Assembly: GCF_000420725.1 (NCBI RefSeq)
Contig: NZ_ATVM01000004.1
Span: forward strand, 124,001 to 188,000
Length of the DNA stretch: 64,000 bases
Direction of reading: 5' to 3'
Source of the DNA: Marinococcus halotolerans DSM 16375
GTDB taxonomy: Bacteria; Bacillota; Bacilli; Bacillales; Marinococcaceae
The notes under the pieces were generated by a model, which was not told the origin of the DNA, did no database searches, and saw only the letters and a program-made list of their open reading frames with translations. This document shows positions 19,421 to 28,797 of this stretch, in pieces (the first letter of the stretch is position 1; each line of letters begins with the position of its first letter). A program made the position numbers and the translations under genes.

Positions 19421-19687
19421 TCATAATACGAATACATTTAACGTAATAATAGCTCCTATTATCATTCCAATGAAGCTGAAAATCACTCCGGCTAAAGCTG
19501 CTTTTCTGCCGCGGTAGTGATAGTTTTTAATATCCTTTAATGCTTTAAGCCCGGTCCACAAACCAATAATACCGAAAATCAGGCTGAAAGGAAAAAGAAT
19601 TACAAGAAAAATGAATGCATCAAACCCCAGGACCAGGGAAATGATGGCTTTAAGGCTTCTTGGCTGTGTCGCCGCTGTATCATTCAT
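19421..19687 (-). CDS. Small DUF4190-like membrane protein
   Basis: An 88-residue protein with two long hydrophobic helices separated by a loop (LKALKDIKNYHYRGRKAALAG), the layout of DUF4190 proteins. Function unknown. The ATG at 19687 has GAAGGAG at a suitable distance; an in-frame GTG six codons earlier overlaps that site and is rejected. Confidence 0.75.
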   Translation of the reverse strand: MNDTAATQPRSLKAIISLVLGFDAFIFLVILFPFSLIFGIIGLWTGLKALKDIKNYHYRGRKAALAGVIFSFIGMIIGAIITLNVFVL

Positions 19688-19887
19688 GGGCTGCCGCTCC
19701 TTCACTATGCCGAATCACGTTACCGTCTTTTTAATCGTAACGCGGCCGTGCCGCAAAAACAATGAATAGGCGTGGCATTATATTGACAATTCCCGGAGTG
19801 TTTACGTTTGATTTTTCTAAAAAAAGGATATTAAGGATTTAGAGCAAGTAGTAAAAGAAATCAGCAGTCGAAGGAGTCGACGCGGCT

Positions 19888-20577
19888 ATGGAAATTCTAC
19901 AGAACGACTGGGCTCCTGTACTCGATAAGGAATTCGATAAAGAGTATTATCAGGAGCTGCGGAAGTTTTTAAAAAAAGAGTATCAGGAGAAAACCGTCTA
20001 TCCTGATATGCACGATATCTTTAACGCTCTGCATTATACAGGTTACGAGAATACAAAAGTGGTGATTCTCGGCCAGGATCCGTATCATGGTCCGAAACAG
20101 GCTCATGGATTAAGTTTTTCAGTAAATCCTGATGTTTCTATCCCGCCCTCGCTGAAAAATATTCACGCCGAGCTGGAAGAAGATCTGGGCTGTGAAAAAC
20201 CTCGTCACGGTTCTTTGGTGGCCTGGGCAAAGCAGGGAGTGCTTCTTCTGAATACAGTACTTACGGTGCGAAAAGGAGAAGCCAATTCGCACAAAGGAAA
20301 AGGATGGGAAACCTTCACAAATGAAGTGATCCGGCAGACAAATGAAAAAGAGTATCCCGTGGTATTTATTTTGTGGGGACGCCATGCGCAGGCAAAAGAA
20401 GAGCTTATTACAAATGAACACCACTTAGTCATTAAATCACCACACCCGAGTCCATTTTCTGCCAATAAAGGATTCTTCGGGAGCCGCCCGTTTTCAAAAA
20501 CAAATCAGTTTTTAAAAGAAGCAGGGCGTCCCGAAATTGACTGGTGTATTCCAACAGAGGAGGAAGATCGTACATGA
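19888..20577 (+). CDS. ung: Uracil-DNA glycosylase
   Basis: A 229-residue family 1 UDG that removes uracil from DNA. The catalytic water-activating loop GQDPYHG has Asp64, and the second motif [11 protein letters not shown] is the Leu/His loop. Length fits the family (about 225-229). Its stop overlaps the following reductase start (ATGA), so the two are co-translated. Confidence 0.98.
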   Translation: MEILQNDWAPVLDKEFDKEYYQELRKFLKKEYQEKTVYPDMHDIFNALHYTGYENTKVVILGQDPYHGPKQAHGLSFSVNPDVSIPPSLKNIHAELEEDLGCEKPRHGSLVAWAKQGVLLLNTVLTVRKGEANSHKGKGWETFTNEVIRQTNEKEYPVVFILWGRHAQAKEELITNEHHLVIKSPHPSPFSANKGFFGSRPFSKTNQFLKEAGRPEIDWCIPTEEEDRT

Positions 20578-21416
20578 GTATTCAAACATCTGTAACAACC
20601 TTAGCAAACGGAGTAAAAATGCCGTGGCTGGGCCTTGGCGTCTATCAGGCGGAAAAAGGCGAAGAAGTAAAAAATGCTGTTTTAACTGCTCTTCAGGCAG
20701 GCTACCGCTCGATTGACACCGCTTCTTTTTACGACAACGAAGAAAGCGTCGGAGAAGCGATTCAGGAAAGCGGAGTGCCGCGTGATGAATTATTTATTAC
20801 CACAAAGCTCTGGAATAACGAACATGGCTTTGACGAAGCGCTGGAAGCCTTTGAGCGCTCCCGTAAAAAACTCGGCGTCGATGTAGTGGATCTTTATTTA
20901 ATCCATTGGCCGGTTCCCGGAAAGTTTAAGGAAACATGGGGAGCGCTCGAGAAGCTTTATAAAGATGGCAAAGTGCGTGCAATAGGTGTCAGTAACTTTA
21001 CCGACCAGCACCTCGAAGAGCTGCTGAAAACGGCAGAAATTACACCGATGGTCAACCAGGTGGAGTTTCATCCGCGCCTTTTCCAAAAAGCCCTGTTAGA
21101 ATACTGCCAAAGCCATGATATTCAGCTTGAAGGCTGGAGACCGCTTGGCAAAGGGGACCTTCTTGAACATGATGCGGTGAAGGAAATTGCTGAGAAGCAC
21201 GGCAAAACGCCGGCGCAGGTTTTGATACGGTGGGCGCTTCAAAATAAGGTTGTATCTATTCCTAAATCCGTTACAGCCGATCGGATCCGCTCCAATGCAG
21301 AAGTGTTCGATTTTGAACTCGATACGAAGGATATGGATACGATCAACGGCATGAATGAAAACGCCCGTTACGGTCTGCACCCGGACGAGTTCGATTACGC
21401 ATCAACGACAAAATAA
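20574..21416 (+). CDS. Aldo/keto reductase
   Basis: A 280-residue NADPH-dependent reductase of the AKR5-like group (YvgN/YtbE type). The catalytic tetrad is visible: Asp48 and Tyr53 in [12 protein letters not shown], Lys78 in TTKLW and His111 in LYLIHWP. The cofactor motif [13 protein letters not shown] lies near the C terminus. Such enzymes reduce methylglyoxal and other aldehydes. The ATG at 20574 has GGAGGAAGATCGTAC upstream and overlaps ung by four bases. Confidence 0.94.
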   Translation: MSIQTSVTTLANGVKMPWLGLGVYQAEKGEEVKNAVLTALQAGYRSIDTASFYDNEESVGEAIQESGVPRDELFITTKLWNNEHGFDEALEAFERSRKKLGVDVVDLYLIHWPVPGKFKETWGALEKLYKDGKVRAIGVSNFTDQHLEELLKTAEITPMVNQVEFHPRLFQKALLEYCQSHDIQLEGWRPLGKGDLLEHDAVKEIAEKHGKTPAQVLIRWALQNKVVSIPKSVTADRIRSNAEVFDFELDTKDMDTINGMNENARYGLHPDEFDYASTTK

Positions 21417-21422
21417 CAACGT

Positions 21423-21460
21423 AAAGCAGCCGGCATAGCGAATATGCCGGCTGCTTTTTT
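21423..21460. terminator. Bidirectional terminator
   Basis: AAAGCAGCCGGCATA and TATGCCGGCTGCTTTTTT form a perfect stem between two convergent genes; T-rich on the plus side and A-rich on the other. Confidence 0.92.
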
Positions 21461-21464
21461 ATGT

Positions 21465-21962
21465 TTACCATCTTTGCGACTGCTGAAGGCCTGTTTCGAT
21501 CATGCCCGTTATTTTCGGATCGGTTGGCTTTGTGCTGCTTTTGAAGCTGCCGAGAACTTCGCCGCGGCGGGAAACAAGAAATTTTTCAAAATTCCATTCG
21601 ATCTCACGATCCGGGCTGGTCTGCTCCAGAAGCCAGTCAAACAGCGGGTGTTTTTCGTTTCCTTTGGCATGGACCTTATCAAAAATGTCGAAGCTGACCC
21701 CGTAGTTGGTCTCGCAGAATTCCGTGATATTTTGAATTGTGTCCGGTTCCTGGCCGCCAAAGTCGTTCGAAGGAAAGCCGAGCACCTGAAAACCACGGTT
21801 TTTGTAGCGTTGATACAGCTCCTCCAATTCTTCGTACTGCGGTGTGAATCCGCATTCTGAAGCGGTGTTGACAATCAGCAGCACATCTCCCTTGTACTCG
21901 TTCAGCGTTTTTTCTGTGCCATCGGCCTGGACGGCGTCGATGTTGTAAATGCCGGCAGTCAT
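21465..21962 (-). CDS. bsaA: Glutathione peroxidase-family thiol peroxidase
   Basis: A 165-residue member of the GPx family (BsaA type), which in bacilli reduces peroxides with thioredoxin or bacillithiol-linked thiols. Peroxidatic Cys37 lies in NTASECGFTPQYEEL. The rest of the catalytic site is in FPSNDFGGQEP (Gln) and EWNFEKFLV (Trp, Asn). Cys, not selenocysteine. ATG 21962 with AAAGGAGGAAACAAACAT; an upstream in-frame start has no ribosome site. Confidence 0.94.
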   Translation of the reverse strand: MTAGIYNIDAVQADGTEKTLNEYKGDVLLIVNTASECGFTPQYEELEELYQRYKNRGFQVLGFPSNDFGGQEPDTIQNITEFCETNYGVSFDIFDKVHAKGNEKHPLFDWLLEQTSPDREIEWNFEKFLVSRRGEVLGSFKSSTKPTDPKITGMIETGLQQSQRW

Positions 21963-22138
21963 ATGTTTGTTTCCTCCTTTTAGCAAATGATATTTTTCGT
22001 ATAACCTTCGCAATTTCTATTTAAACACTTATGCCGTGAATAAAATGCAATTAATGCAGGAAATAACGGGAAGGTTTTTCAATTTCATCAAGATGCTATA
22101 ATATTAACCGATATGGATGAATGAAGAAAGAAGGCATC

Positions 22139-23191
22139 ATGATGAAGCGGACAAAACTTCTATTATTAGCAGCTGCCTTATTAACAGGCAGCTTGTTTTC
22201 CTACTTACAGCTGCCCGCAGGCTGGCTGCTCGGCGGGCTCGTGACGGGAATTGTCTGCGGTATGGCATACAAACGGCTCGTGTTTGATGGCTGGCCGTTT
22301 CGTACCGTTCTTGCCCTGATTGGCTGCAACATCGGTTTTATGATGGAGCCCGGCATCTTTGCTCTTCTGGGGCAGTATATTTTTCCGCTGATCCTTACGC
22401 TCAGCTTAACGATGGCGCTCGGTGCTGGTCTTGGCTGGCTGATGAACCGCTGGACAGATCTGGATCCGCTGACGGCTTATTTTTGCTGCGTGCCGGGAGG
22501 GGCTTCAGAGGTGATCGGCTTAAGCAGCGATTACGGAGCCGATAACCGCATGGTCGCCGCATTTCACACTACGCGAATAACGCTGTTTGTGTTAACAATA
22601 CCAATTTTTATTGGTCTTACGACCCCGATGGACATTGGCTCGATAGGAAGCGCCGGACCGGTGGTGTCCGAAGTCTCCCCTCTAGTAATGGGAGTGTTCG
22701 GTATCTGCGTGGTCGTAACGGTTCTGCTTTATTATTTGTATAAAGTGCCAGCAGGGACGTTATTTTACGGGTTAATTATTGGGTTTATAGCGGGTCACTG
22801 GGTGGTGACAACAGACAGCGGGCTGCCGTCTGTCATCGGTGGCAGCGGTCAGGCTCTGCTCGGAGTGATGGTCGGTATTCGTTTTGACCGTCCGACATTT
22901 TACAAATTAAAAGAAATAGGACGCCCGAGCGCGGTGCTTCTTGGGTTTTACTTCATTTTCAGCCTGCTGCTCGCTCTGATGTTTCACGCTGCAACCGGTC
23001 TGCCGTATGTAACGAGTCTGCTTAGCACAGTACCAGCAGGGGCAGCAGAGATGAGCAGCACAGCGATTGCCTTAAATCTGGAGCCGACTCTTGTGTCGAG
23101 TCTTCATATCATAAGGGTTCTCGTTTTATTTATCTGTCTGCCATTTTTTGTACGCCTGCTGCAGAAGCTGATTCAAAAACAGGCCGCGTAG
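22139..23191 (+). CDS. AbrB-family membrane protein (PF05145)
   Basis: A 350-residue protein with about ten hydrophobic helices arranged as a twofold repeat; both halves carry the G-(A)-SE-(V/M) pattern (CCVPGGASEVIGL and TVPAGAAEMSSTA). This matches the membrane AbrB/ammonia-monooxygenase-named family, unrelated to the AbrB regulator. Substrate unknown. ATG 22139 follows AGAAGG; an in-frame ATG six codons earlier overlaps that site. Confidence 0.85.
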   Translation: MMKRTKLLLLAAALLTGSLFSYLQLPAGWLLGGLVTGIVCGMAYKRLVFDGWPFRTVLALIGCNIGFMMEPGIFALLGQYIFPLILTLSLTMALGAGLGWLMNRWTDLDPLTAYFCCVPGGASEVIGLSSDYGADNRMVAAFHTTRITLFVLTIPIFIGLTTPMDIGSIGSAGPVVSEVSPLVMGVFGICVVVTVLLYYLYKVPAGTLFYGLIIGFIAGHWVVTTDSGLPSVIGGSGQALLGVMVGIRFDRPTFYKLKEIGRPSAVLLGFYFIFSLLLALMFHAATGLPYVTSLLSTVPAGAAEMSSTAIALNLEPTLVSSLHIIRVLVLFICLPFFVRLLQKLIQKQAA

Positions 23192-23218
23192 CAGAACCGA
23201 ATAGAAATAAACAACTGG

Positions 23219-23250
23219 GACGATAACTAATTTTATCGTCTTTTTTTTTT
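23219..23250 (+). terminator. Intrinsic terminator
   Basis: GACGATAA, loop CTAATT, TTATCGTC, then ten T. Confidence 0.92.
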
Positions 23251-23408
23251 GTTTTTGCGGGAGAAAGTACTGGCATATAATAGGCTTTTTTAAGGTAACG
23301 CTTTCAAAAGCAAAAGAAACAAAAATATTTCGTAAAAAAGTAAACCTTTTGAACCCCTTATATATCACTGGTATTTCGAATTTTTAAATAACAAAGCCGA
23401 TATTTCTG

Positions 23409-23425
23409 TGTAAGATTATCTTACA
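23409..23425. promoter_or_regulatory. TnrA/GlnR box upstream of amt
   Basis: TGTAAGATTATCTTACA matches TGTNANAWWWTNTNACA at every fixed position, and the perfect palindrome extends to 21 bases. A TAAAAT at 23454-23459 is a possible -10, which would put the box centre at about -49, the position used by TnrA to activate nrgAB. The -35 (CTAGAT) is poor, as expected of an activated promoter. Confidence 0.9.
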
Positions 23426-23528
23426 CAATACTAGATTCTGAAAATTTAAACGGTAAAATACTATTTAACGCAAGATGTTAACTAAGTTCACATGAATCTT
23501 GCACGATAATAACAGAGGGGGAAAAAAT

Positions 23529-24809
23529 GTGGATCCGATAGTATTGCTTGATAACCTTTGGGTTATGATTGGATTTATTTTAGTTATTCTTATGCAGGGT
23601 GGATTTATTCTATTGGAAGCAGGTTCGACTCGGATGAAAAACGCGGGGCACATTGCAGGAAAAACAATCTTCACACTGGGAATTTCCTCACTCGTCTTCT
23701 GGGCTGTCGGATACGGCTTTATCTACGGCAACGATGTCGGAGGCATTATTGGAACGTCGAACTTCTTTTACGGAGATGCAAGCACTGCAGACGGTTTGAC
23801 ACCTGCCGTTGACTTTATCTTCCAGCTGGCGTTTGCAGCGATTGCCCTTACGATTGCTTTTGGCGGCTTCGCTGAACGTGCAAAGCTTGCTGCTTACGTA
23901 GTATTCGCTATTTTATTCTCGGCCATTGTATACCCGTTAGTAGCACACTGGATCTGGGGCGGCGGCTGGATTTCCGGTCTTGGCAAACAGGACTTTGCCG
24001 GTTCTACAGTAGTCCACCTGACTGGTGCGATGGGTGCTCTTGCGGCAACGATTTTACTTAAGCCGCGTATTGGGAAATACAATAAAGACGGCTCGGTCAA
24101 CAATCTTCCCGGCCACAACCAGGTGTTTACTGCTTTAGGTGTACTTTTCCTTTGGGTCGGCTGGTTTGGCTTTAATGGTGCCAGTACCTTCGGTGTAGCA
24201 GACGGCTTCTTTGGCTACGTGGCAATGAACACGCAGCTTGCAGCTGCAGCGGGTGCTTTTGCAGCACTTCTGATTGCCTGGGCGGTGCTTGGGAAAGCAG
24301 ATGTACCAAGCATGCTTAACGGAGCACTTGCAGGGCTTGTAGCAATTACCGCTTCCTGCGCATTTGTAGCTCCATGGGCTTCCGTAGTTATCGGCGCCAT
24401 TGGCGGTATGATCTGCTTCTTCAGCGTTCGTTTCTTTGAAAAACGCAACATCGACGATCCGATTTTTGCCCTTTCAGTGCACGGTATGGCCGGTGCCTGG
24501 GGAACGATTTCGACTGGCTTCTTTGCCACACCACAGCTTGCTGAAATGAACGGCGGCCGCGCCGGGTTGTTCTACGGCGGCGGGTTAACCCAGCTTGGTG
24601 TACAAATTATCAGTGTCGTAGCGTGCGGGCTGTTTGCCTTTATTGCTTCCTACATTCTGCTCTTAATTACGAAATCGATTATCGGCGGACTTCGCGTATC
24701 GGAGGAAGAAGAAATCATGGGTCTTGATATGAGTGAGCACGGTGCATACGGCTATCCGGAAAACGTGCAGCCTACCACAGACAATCCTTCAGAAAGAACA
24801 GGAGCATAA
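23529..24809 (+). CDS. amt: Ammonium transporter
   Basis: A 426-residue Amt/Rh channel with eleven predicted membrane helices. It has the family signatures DFAGSTVVHLTGAMGAL and the two pore-histidine regions (VVHLTG and LSVHGMAGAWG). GTG 23529 follows GAGGGGG; an ATG two bases earlier is in another frame and a TTG at 23499 has no ribosome site. Homologous to B. subtilis nrgA, but here no glnK (PII) gene follows. Under predicted TnrA/GlnR control. Confidence 0.95.
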   Translation: MDPIVLLDNLWVMIGFILVILMQGGFILLEAGSTRMKNAGHIAGKTIFTLGISSLVFWAVGYGFIYGNDVGGIIGTSNFFYGDASTADGLTPAVDFIFQLAFAAIALTIAFGGFAERAKLAAYVVFAILFSAIVYPLVAHWIWGGGWISGLGKQDFAGSTVVHLTGAMGALAATILLKPRIGKYNKDGSVNNLPGHNQVFTALGVLFLWVGWFGFNGASTFGVADGFFGYVAMNTQLAAAAGAFAALLIAWAVLGKADVPSMLNGALAGLVAITASCAFVAPWASVVIGAIGGMICFFSVRFFEKRNIDDPIFALSVHGMAGAWGTISTGFFATPQLAEMNGGRAGLFYGGGLTQLGVQIISVVACGLFAFIASYILLLITKSIIGGLRVSEEEEIMGLDMSEHGAYGYPENVQPTTDNPSERTGA

Positions 24810-24812
24810 AAT

Positions 24813-25826
24813 ATGTCGAATTCTTCATTCTCACAAACACAGGGATTTTCAGCAGAACCTTCCTTTAAGAGCTATGAAGAAATAAAAAAAGACAAAGAAG
24901 AGAAGATGGACGATTTGGCGGGAGAGCCAGTAAAGCTTAATGAAGCCCACGACAAGTGGATTTCAGAAACGGTTACTCTTGCTGTTCATCATCATCAGAG
25001 TGAGCGGGGAGACCTTCCTGCTCACTTTGCTTTTTTTCTTATGGGAAGCGCCGGAAGACAGGAACAGGCGAAGTTCAGTGACCAGGATCACGGTATTGTT
25101 TTTGAAGGGACAGACGACGAACATCAGGATTATTTTCTCGGTCTGGGTGCGGAAATACGTGAAGGGATGGCCATCGTTGGTTACCCGCGCTGTGAAGGGC
25201 TGGTTATGGCTTCGCATAAACGCTGGTGCCACGGGGTGGAAGGGTGGAAAAAGCAGGTGGACAGATGGATTGAAGCCGATGAATGGGGACCGTTCCGCCA
25301 TCTGCTCACCTTTATCGATGCCAGGACACTTGTGGGTGAAGATGAACTTCTTGAGGACGTAAAGGAGCATGTTTTCGAGCAGGCCGGCCGGAGAGAGGTG
25401 CTAAAACGGTTATCAGAAAATACCGCCTATCTGCACAAAGGGCTCAATGCTTTCGGGCAGCTTCTCCCGGAAGAAAAAGGACAGTACGCAGGTTCGATGC
25501 ACATTAAAGATGTCGGGTTTTTTCCATACGTTCATGCCCTGCGCCTGCTGGCCATTTATGAAGGCATTCATGCTTCTTCTACGATAGAACGTATCCGGCA
25601 GGTGTCGGAAAAACATTCCTATGTGAAGGGCAAGGATGTGCATTTTAAAAATCTGCTGGAGCTGCGGGCTTCATTTTCCAGGAAACAAAATGTCTATGAA
25701 GACGTTCACTACGTGCCGGTGCAAGAGCTTTCGAAAACCCAGAAGTCCGAGCTGAAGTCTGCATTAAAAGAAGGAAAGCACTTGTTTCAGCATACAAAAA
25801 AAATCATGGAGTCGGGTGATTTTTAA
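24813..25826 (+). CDS. GlnD-like nucleotidyltransferase (DUF294 type)
   Basis: A 337-residue soluble protein with a Pol-beta-like nucleotidyltransferase core: GSAGRQEQ at 78-85 and FSDQDH at 88-93, supplying Asp90 and Asp92. This is the DUF294 pattern, related to GlnD (GSxxRxE, SDxD). The C-terminal half (about 190-335) is helical, like the DUF294 C-terminal domain. Unlike many relatives it has no CBS or cyclic-nucleotide domain. It starts three bases after amt stop, with AGGAG, and ends next to the exonuclease start. Substrate is unknown; control of the transporter or nitrogen status is inference from context. Confidence 0.85.
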   Translation: MSNSSFSQTQGFSAEPSFKSYEEIKKDKEEKMDDLAGEPVKLNEAHDKWISETVTLAVHHHQSERGDLPAHFAFFLMGSAGRQEQAKFSDQDHGIVFEGTDDEHQDYFLGLGAEIREGMAIVGYPRCEGLVMASHKRWCHGVEGWKKQVDRWIEADEWGPFRHLLTFIDARTLVGEDELLEDVKEHVFEQAGRREVLKRLSENTAYLHKGLNAFGQLLPEEKGQYAGSMHIKDVGFFPYVHALRLLAIYEGIHASSTIERIRQVSEKHSYVKGKDVHFKNLLELRASFSRKQNVYEDVHYVPVQELSKTQKSELKSALKEGKHLFQHTKKIMESGDF

Positions 25827-26534
25827 ATGTTCCAATGGATGCGCAGTATTTCAAGTCGGTTTGGCGGTCTGGACTCCGCGAATCCCCAGCATCAGTCTTT
25901 TATGCGTCAGCTGCAAAAAGACGTAAAAGCAGAACAGCCTCTGCAGAAATCGCTGTCTTCGCTGAACGTCACCGTCCTTGATCTGGAAACCTCGGGCTTT
26001 AACGCGGATGCCGGAGACAGGATATTGTCGATGGGGGCTATTAAAATTAAACACAACCGGCTGGTTCGTGACGATGCCTTTTATACGCTTGTACATGAAC
26101 CGGAGGCGGTGTCTCCGGAGGTGAGCGAAGTCACCGGCTTAACAGCGGAAGAACTGGAAGCAGACGGTCAGTCGATCAGCGAAGCTCTCGAGCAGTTCTA
26201 TCAGTTTGCCCAGGCAGACATACTCGTAGCCCATCACGCCTCACATGAACGAAAGTTTCTGCAAAAGTATACGTACCGGACGATGGGGACAAACCTTCAG
26301 CATCGCCTGCTTGATACTTCGTTTGTGTTCAGCATTGCTGCGCCGGACTTTGAATTTCGTTCGCTCGATGACTGCTGCAACTATTATGATATTCCGATAA
26401 AAGGCAGGCACAATGCCCTCGGGGATGCCATTATGGCTGCCGAGCTCTGGACACGCTCCATCCAGACGGTACAGGAGCTTGGCTATGAAACGCTTCAGGA
26501 CGTATATGCACATCTCAGTCACCGCCGGAGGTAA
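25827..26534 (+). CDS. DnaQ-like 3'-5' exonuclease (DEDDh)
   Basis: A 235-residue RNase T/DnaQ-fold exonuclease. Catalytic residues: Asp52 and Glu54 in VLDLETSG, Asp in the [12 protein letters not shown] block, and the final His and Asp in [10 protein letters not shown] roughly 45-residue N-terminal extension precedes the domain. The start codon directly abuts the nucleotidyltransferase stop, so they are co-translated. Pairing of DUF294 proteins with a DnaQ-like exonuclease is known elsewhere next to solute symporters; the joint role is unknown. Confidence 0.88.
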   Translation: MFQWMRSISSRFGGLDSANPQHQSFMRQLQKDVKAEQPLQKSLSSLNVTVLDLETSGFNADAGDRILSMGAIKIKHNRLVRDDAFYTLVHEPEAVSPEVSEVTGLTAEELEADGQSISEALEQFYQFAQADILVAHHASHERKFLQKYTYRTMGTNLQHRLLDTSFVFSIAAPDFEFRSLDDCCNYYDIPIKGRHNALGDAIMAAELWTRSIQTVQELGYETLQDVYAHLSHRRR

Positions 26535-26578
26535 GTTCCTGCGACAGGCTGAAAAAATTTATAAAGGAGGAGGGCGCG

Positions 26579-26836
26579 GTGAAAGGTAATATTCCTCGTA
26601 ATGCTGCTTGTTTTCCCATTAGCGTGGTACAAGAAATCACATCATTGTCAGCTCGCCAAATCCGTTACTACGAAGAACAGGGGTTGATCAATCCAGAGCG
26701 GAATCAGGGGAACCAGCGCCTGTTTTCGATGAATGATATTGATCGGTGTCAGGAAATCAAAGAGCTTATCGACCAGGGGTTAAATATTGCCGGCATTAAA
26801 GCTGTGCTCTCCGTCCGGGATAAGAATTCAAGTTGA
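26579..26836 (+). CDS. Short GlnR/TnrA-like MerR regulator
   Basis: An 85-residue MerR-type DNA-binding protein. The segment [14 protein letters not shown], then [15 protein letters not shown], then [13 protein letters not shown] is very close to the GlnR DNA-binding domain, more so than TnrA. It ends about 40-50 residues before typical GlnR and lacks the C-terminal tail that senses feedback-inhibited glutamine synthetase. GTG 26579 with AAAGGAGGAGG. It closes the amt cluster, 44 bases after the exonuclease, so it probably acts on nitrogen genes. Confidence 0.82.
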   Translation: MKGNIPRNAACFPISVVQEITSLSARQIRYYEEQGLINPERNQGNQRLFSMNDIDRCQEIKELIDQGLNIAGIKAVLSVRDKNSS

Positions 26837-26898
26837 GGAATTGTGTTTGGGATACGGTTTAATAAAAAAGTCCCTTTTTTAAAAAATTCTTTATGTTT

Positions 26899-26924
26899 GT
26901 TTGAATAAAGAAGTGAACGGGAAC
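26899..26924 (+). promoter_or_regulatory. Candidate SigB promoter
   Basis: GTTTGA, 14-base spacer, GGGAAC, about 30 bases upstream of the 61-residue gene at 26954. It resembles the SigB consensus (GTTTAA, N13-15, GGGTAT) with two mismatches in the -10. Confidence 0.35.
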
Positions 26925-26953
26925 ACTTTCGATACAACGGAGGTGTTTTATTC

Positions 26954-27139
26954 ATGTCATTTATTATTGTAGAAGATATTCAAGTGCCGGCGAAAAAATT
27001 CGACGAGCTTGAGAACGCCCGTGAAGACGCATCGGAAAAGGAAGTCATTGTCCGCAATAACGATGGCCAGTACTGGGTGGTTGACGAAGAAGACTATGCG
27101 AAGATCGAAGCCTACGGCTATGAACTTGTAGAGAAGTAA
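26954..27139 (+). CDS. Hypothetical 61-residue acidic protein
   Basis: A small acidic soluble protein (MSFIIVEDIQVPAKKFDELENARED at the start, many Glu/Asp, two Trp/Tyr-rich strands at QYWVVDEEDY). No family recognised. It has GGAGGTG upstream of the ATG and its own terminator after it. A SigB-like promoter upstream suggests stress control, which is inference. Confidence 0.7.
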   Translation: MSFIIVEDIQVPAKKFDELENAREDASEKEVIVRNNDGQYWVVDEEDYAKIEAYGYELVEK

Positions 27140-27150
27140 ACACACGTATA

Positions 27151-27186
27151 AGAGTCCGCGCCTGATTTTAGGGCGGGCTCTTTTTT
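27151..27186 (+). terminator. Intrinsic terminator
   Basis: AGAG-T-CCGC and GCGG-G-CTCT arms followed by six T. Confidence 0.85.
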
Positions 27187-27317
27187 AAATGTAGATGAAC
27201 CCGGGATAAGATCGGAGCGGAAACGAGTTTCAAAGGAAAGAAGAAGTGAAAAAGTACAGGTAGCGCAAAAACGGCTCAAGGAAGTATAATTATCAGGATG
27301 TTTAAGGGGGGATTGGA

Positions 27318-28787
27318 ATGACACGCTATGAAGATGACAGCTTATCGCTGCATACCGATTTGTATCAGGTGAATATGGTGGAAACGTATTGGCGCAGCGG
27401 TATGCATACCCGGAAAGCGGTATTTGATCTGTATTTTCGGGAGCTCCCGTTTGGCAATGGGTTTGGCGTATTTGCCGGGCTGGAACGGGTCGTACATTTT
27501 TTGGAAAATTTCCGGATGACAGAAGAGGATCTTACTTATCTGCGGGAAGAAGCAGGCTACGGGGAAGATTTTCTTTCCTATTTAGCGGATCTCCGGTTTA
27601 CCGGCAGCGTTTATGCGATGAAAGAGGGCGAGCTTGTTTTTGGTAACGAGCCGATGATTAAAGTAGAGGCCCCGCTTGGAGAAGCCCAGCTGATTGAAAC
27701 CGCACTGTTAAACATGGTGAACTACCAGACATTGATTGCTACTAAAGCAGCCCGCATTAAGCAGGTGACGGGCGGGAACGGGCGTGCTATGGATTTCGGA
27801 CTGCGCCGGGCCCAGGAGCTTGACGCCGGGCTGTGGGGAAGCAGAGCGGCCTTTGTCGGCGGTTTTGAAGTAACGAGTAATGTCAGGGCCGGAAAAGTGT
27901 TCGGACTTCCTACAGCGGGCACACATGCGCATTCCATGGTACAGGCATGTGAAACGGAATATGAAGCCTTTAAAATGTATGCCGAGCACCACACAAACTG
28001 TGTATTTTTAGTGGATACGTATGACACCCTGCGCTCCGGAGTGCCTAATGCTATCAAGGTCGCAAAAGAGATGGGGGAAAATATTCGTTTTAAAGGCGTG
28101 CGCCTTGATAGCGGAGACCTGGCCTACCTGTCCAAAGAAGCAAGAAGAATGCTCGATGAGGCCGGCTTTACCGACACCCGGATTATCGCCTCCGGAGACC
28201 TGGATGAATATACAATTACCAATTTAAAATCCCAGGGAGCAGAAATTGATACGTGGGGCATCGGTACAAAGCTTATCACCGGGTATGACCAGCCTGCCCT
28301 CGGAGCGGTATACAAGCTTGTGGCGATTGAAAACAATAATGGCGGCATGCGCGACACGATGAAAATCGGAGCAAAAAAATCCGGCAATCTGGAGAAAATG
28401 ACTACCCCGGGTGTGAAAAACGTCTACCGGATTATAAATACTGAAAACGAACGCTCGGAAGGGGATTACATTACGCTTTCTGGTGAAGAGCCAAACAAGC
28501 AGGAGGAGCTGCATATGTTCCACCCTGTTCACACGTACATCAGCAAAAAAGTCCAGAACTTCAAAGCGGTGAATCTTCATGAAACAATATTTCAAGACGG
28601 AAAGCTTGTATACAGTCTGCCATCCGTAGCAGATATCCAGGCTTATATGCAATCGAACCTGCCGCTCTTATGGGAGGAATATAAACGCTCGTTAAATCCC
28701 GAAGAATATCCAGTCGATTTAAGCCCGAAATGTTGGGAAAATAAAGTACAGAAGATGCATGAAATTCAAAATGAGTTCAGTCAATAA
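27318..28787 (+). CDS. pncB: Nicotinate phosphoribosyltransferase
   Basis: A 489-residue NAD-salvage enzyme that makes nicotinate mononucleotide from nicotinate, PRPP and ATP. Family blocks seen: LHTDLYQVNMVETYW at the start, DFGLRRAQ, GGFEVTSNV, AGTHAHSMVQ with the phospho-acceptor His region, VRLDSGDL and WGIGTKLITGYDQPALG. Length matches the long PncB type of bacilli (YueK). ATG 27318 after AAGGGGGGATTGGA; single-gene unit closed by a strong terminator. Confidence 0.96.
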   Translation: MTRYEDDSLSLHTDLYQVNMVETYWRSGMHTRKAVFDLYFRELPFGNGFGVFAGLERVVHFLENFRMTEEDLTYLREEAGYGEDFLSYLADLRFTGSVYAMKEGELVFGNEPMIKVEAPLGEAQLIETALLNMVNYQTLIATKAARIKQVTGGNGRAMDFGLRRAQELDAGLWGSRAAFVGGFEVTSNVRAGKVFGLPTAGTHAHSMVQACETEYEAFKMYAEHHTNCVFLVDTYDTLRSGVPNAIKVAKEMGENIRFKGVRLDSGDLAYLSKEARRMLDEAGFTDTRIIASGDLDEYTITNLKSQGAEIDTWGIGTKLITGYDQPALGAVYKLVAIENNNGGMRDTMKIGAKKSGNLEKMTTPGVKNVYRIINTENERSEGDYITLSGEEPNKQEELHMFHPVHTYISKKVQNFKAVNLHETIFQDGKLVYSLPSVADIQAYMQSNLPLLWEEYKRSLNPEEYPVDLSPKCWENKVQKMHEIQNEFSQ

Positions 28788-28797
28788 AAGAAGCTTC

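Noticed and set aside
23294-23307. cre-like sequence upstream of the TnrA box
   Set aside because: GGTAACGCTTTCAA matches a cre only in part and lies over 100 bases from the promoter.
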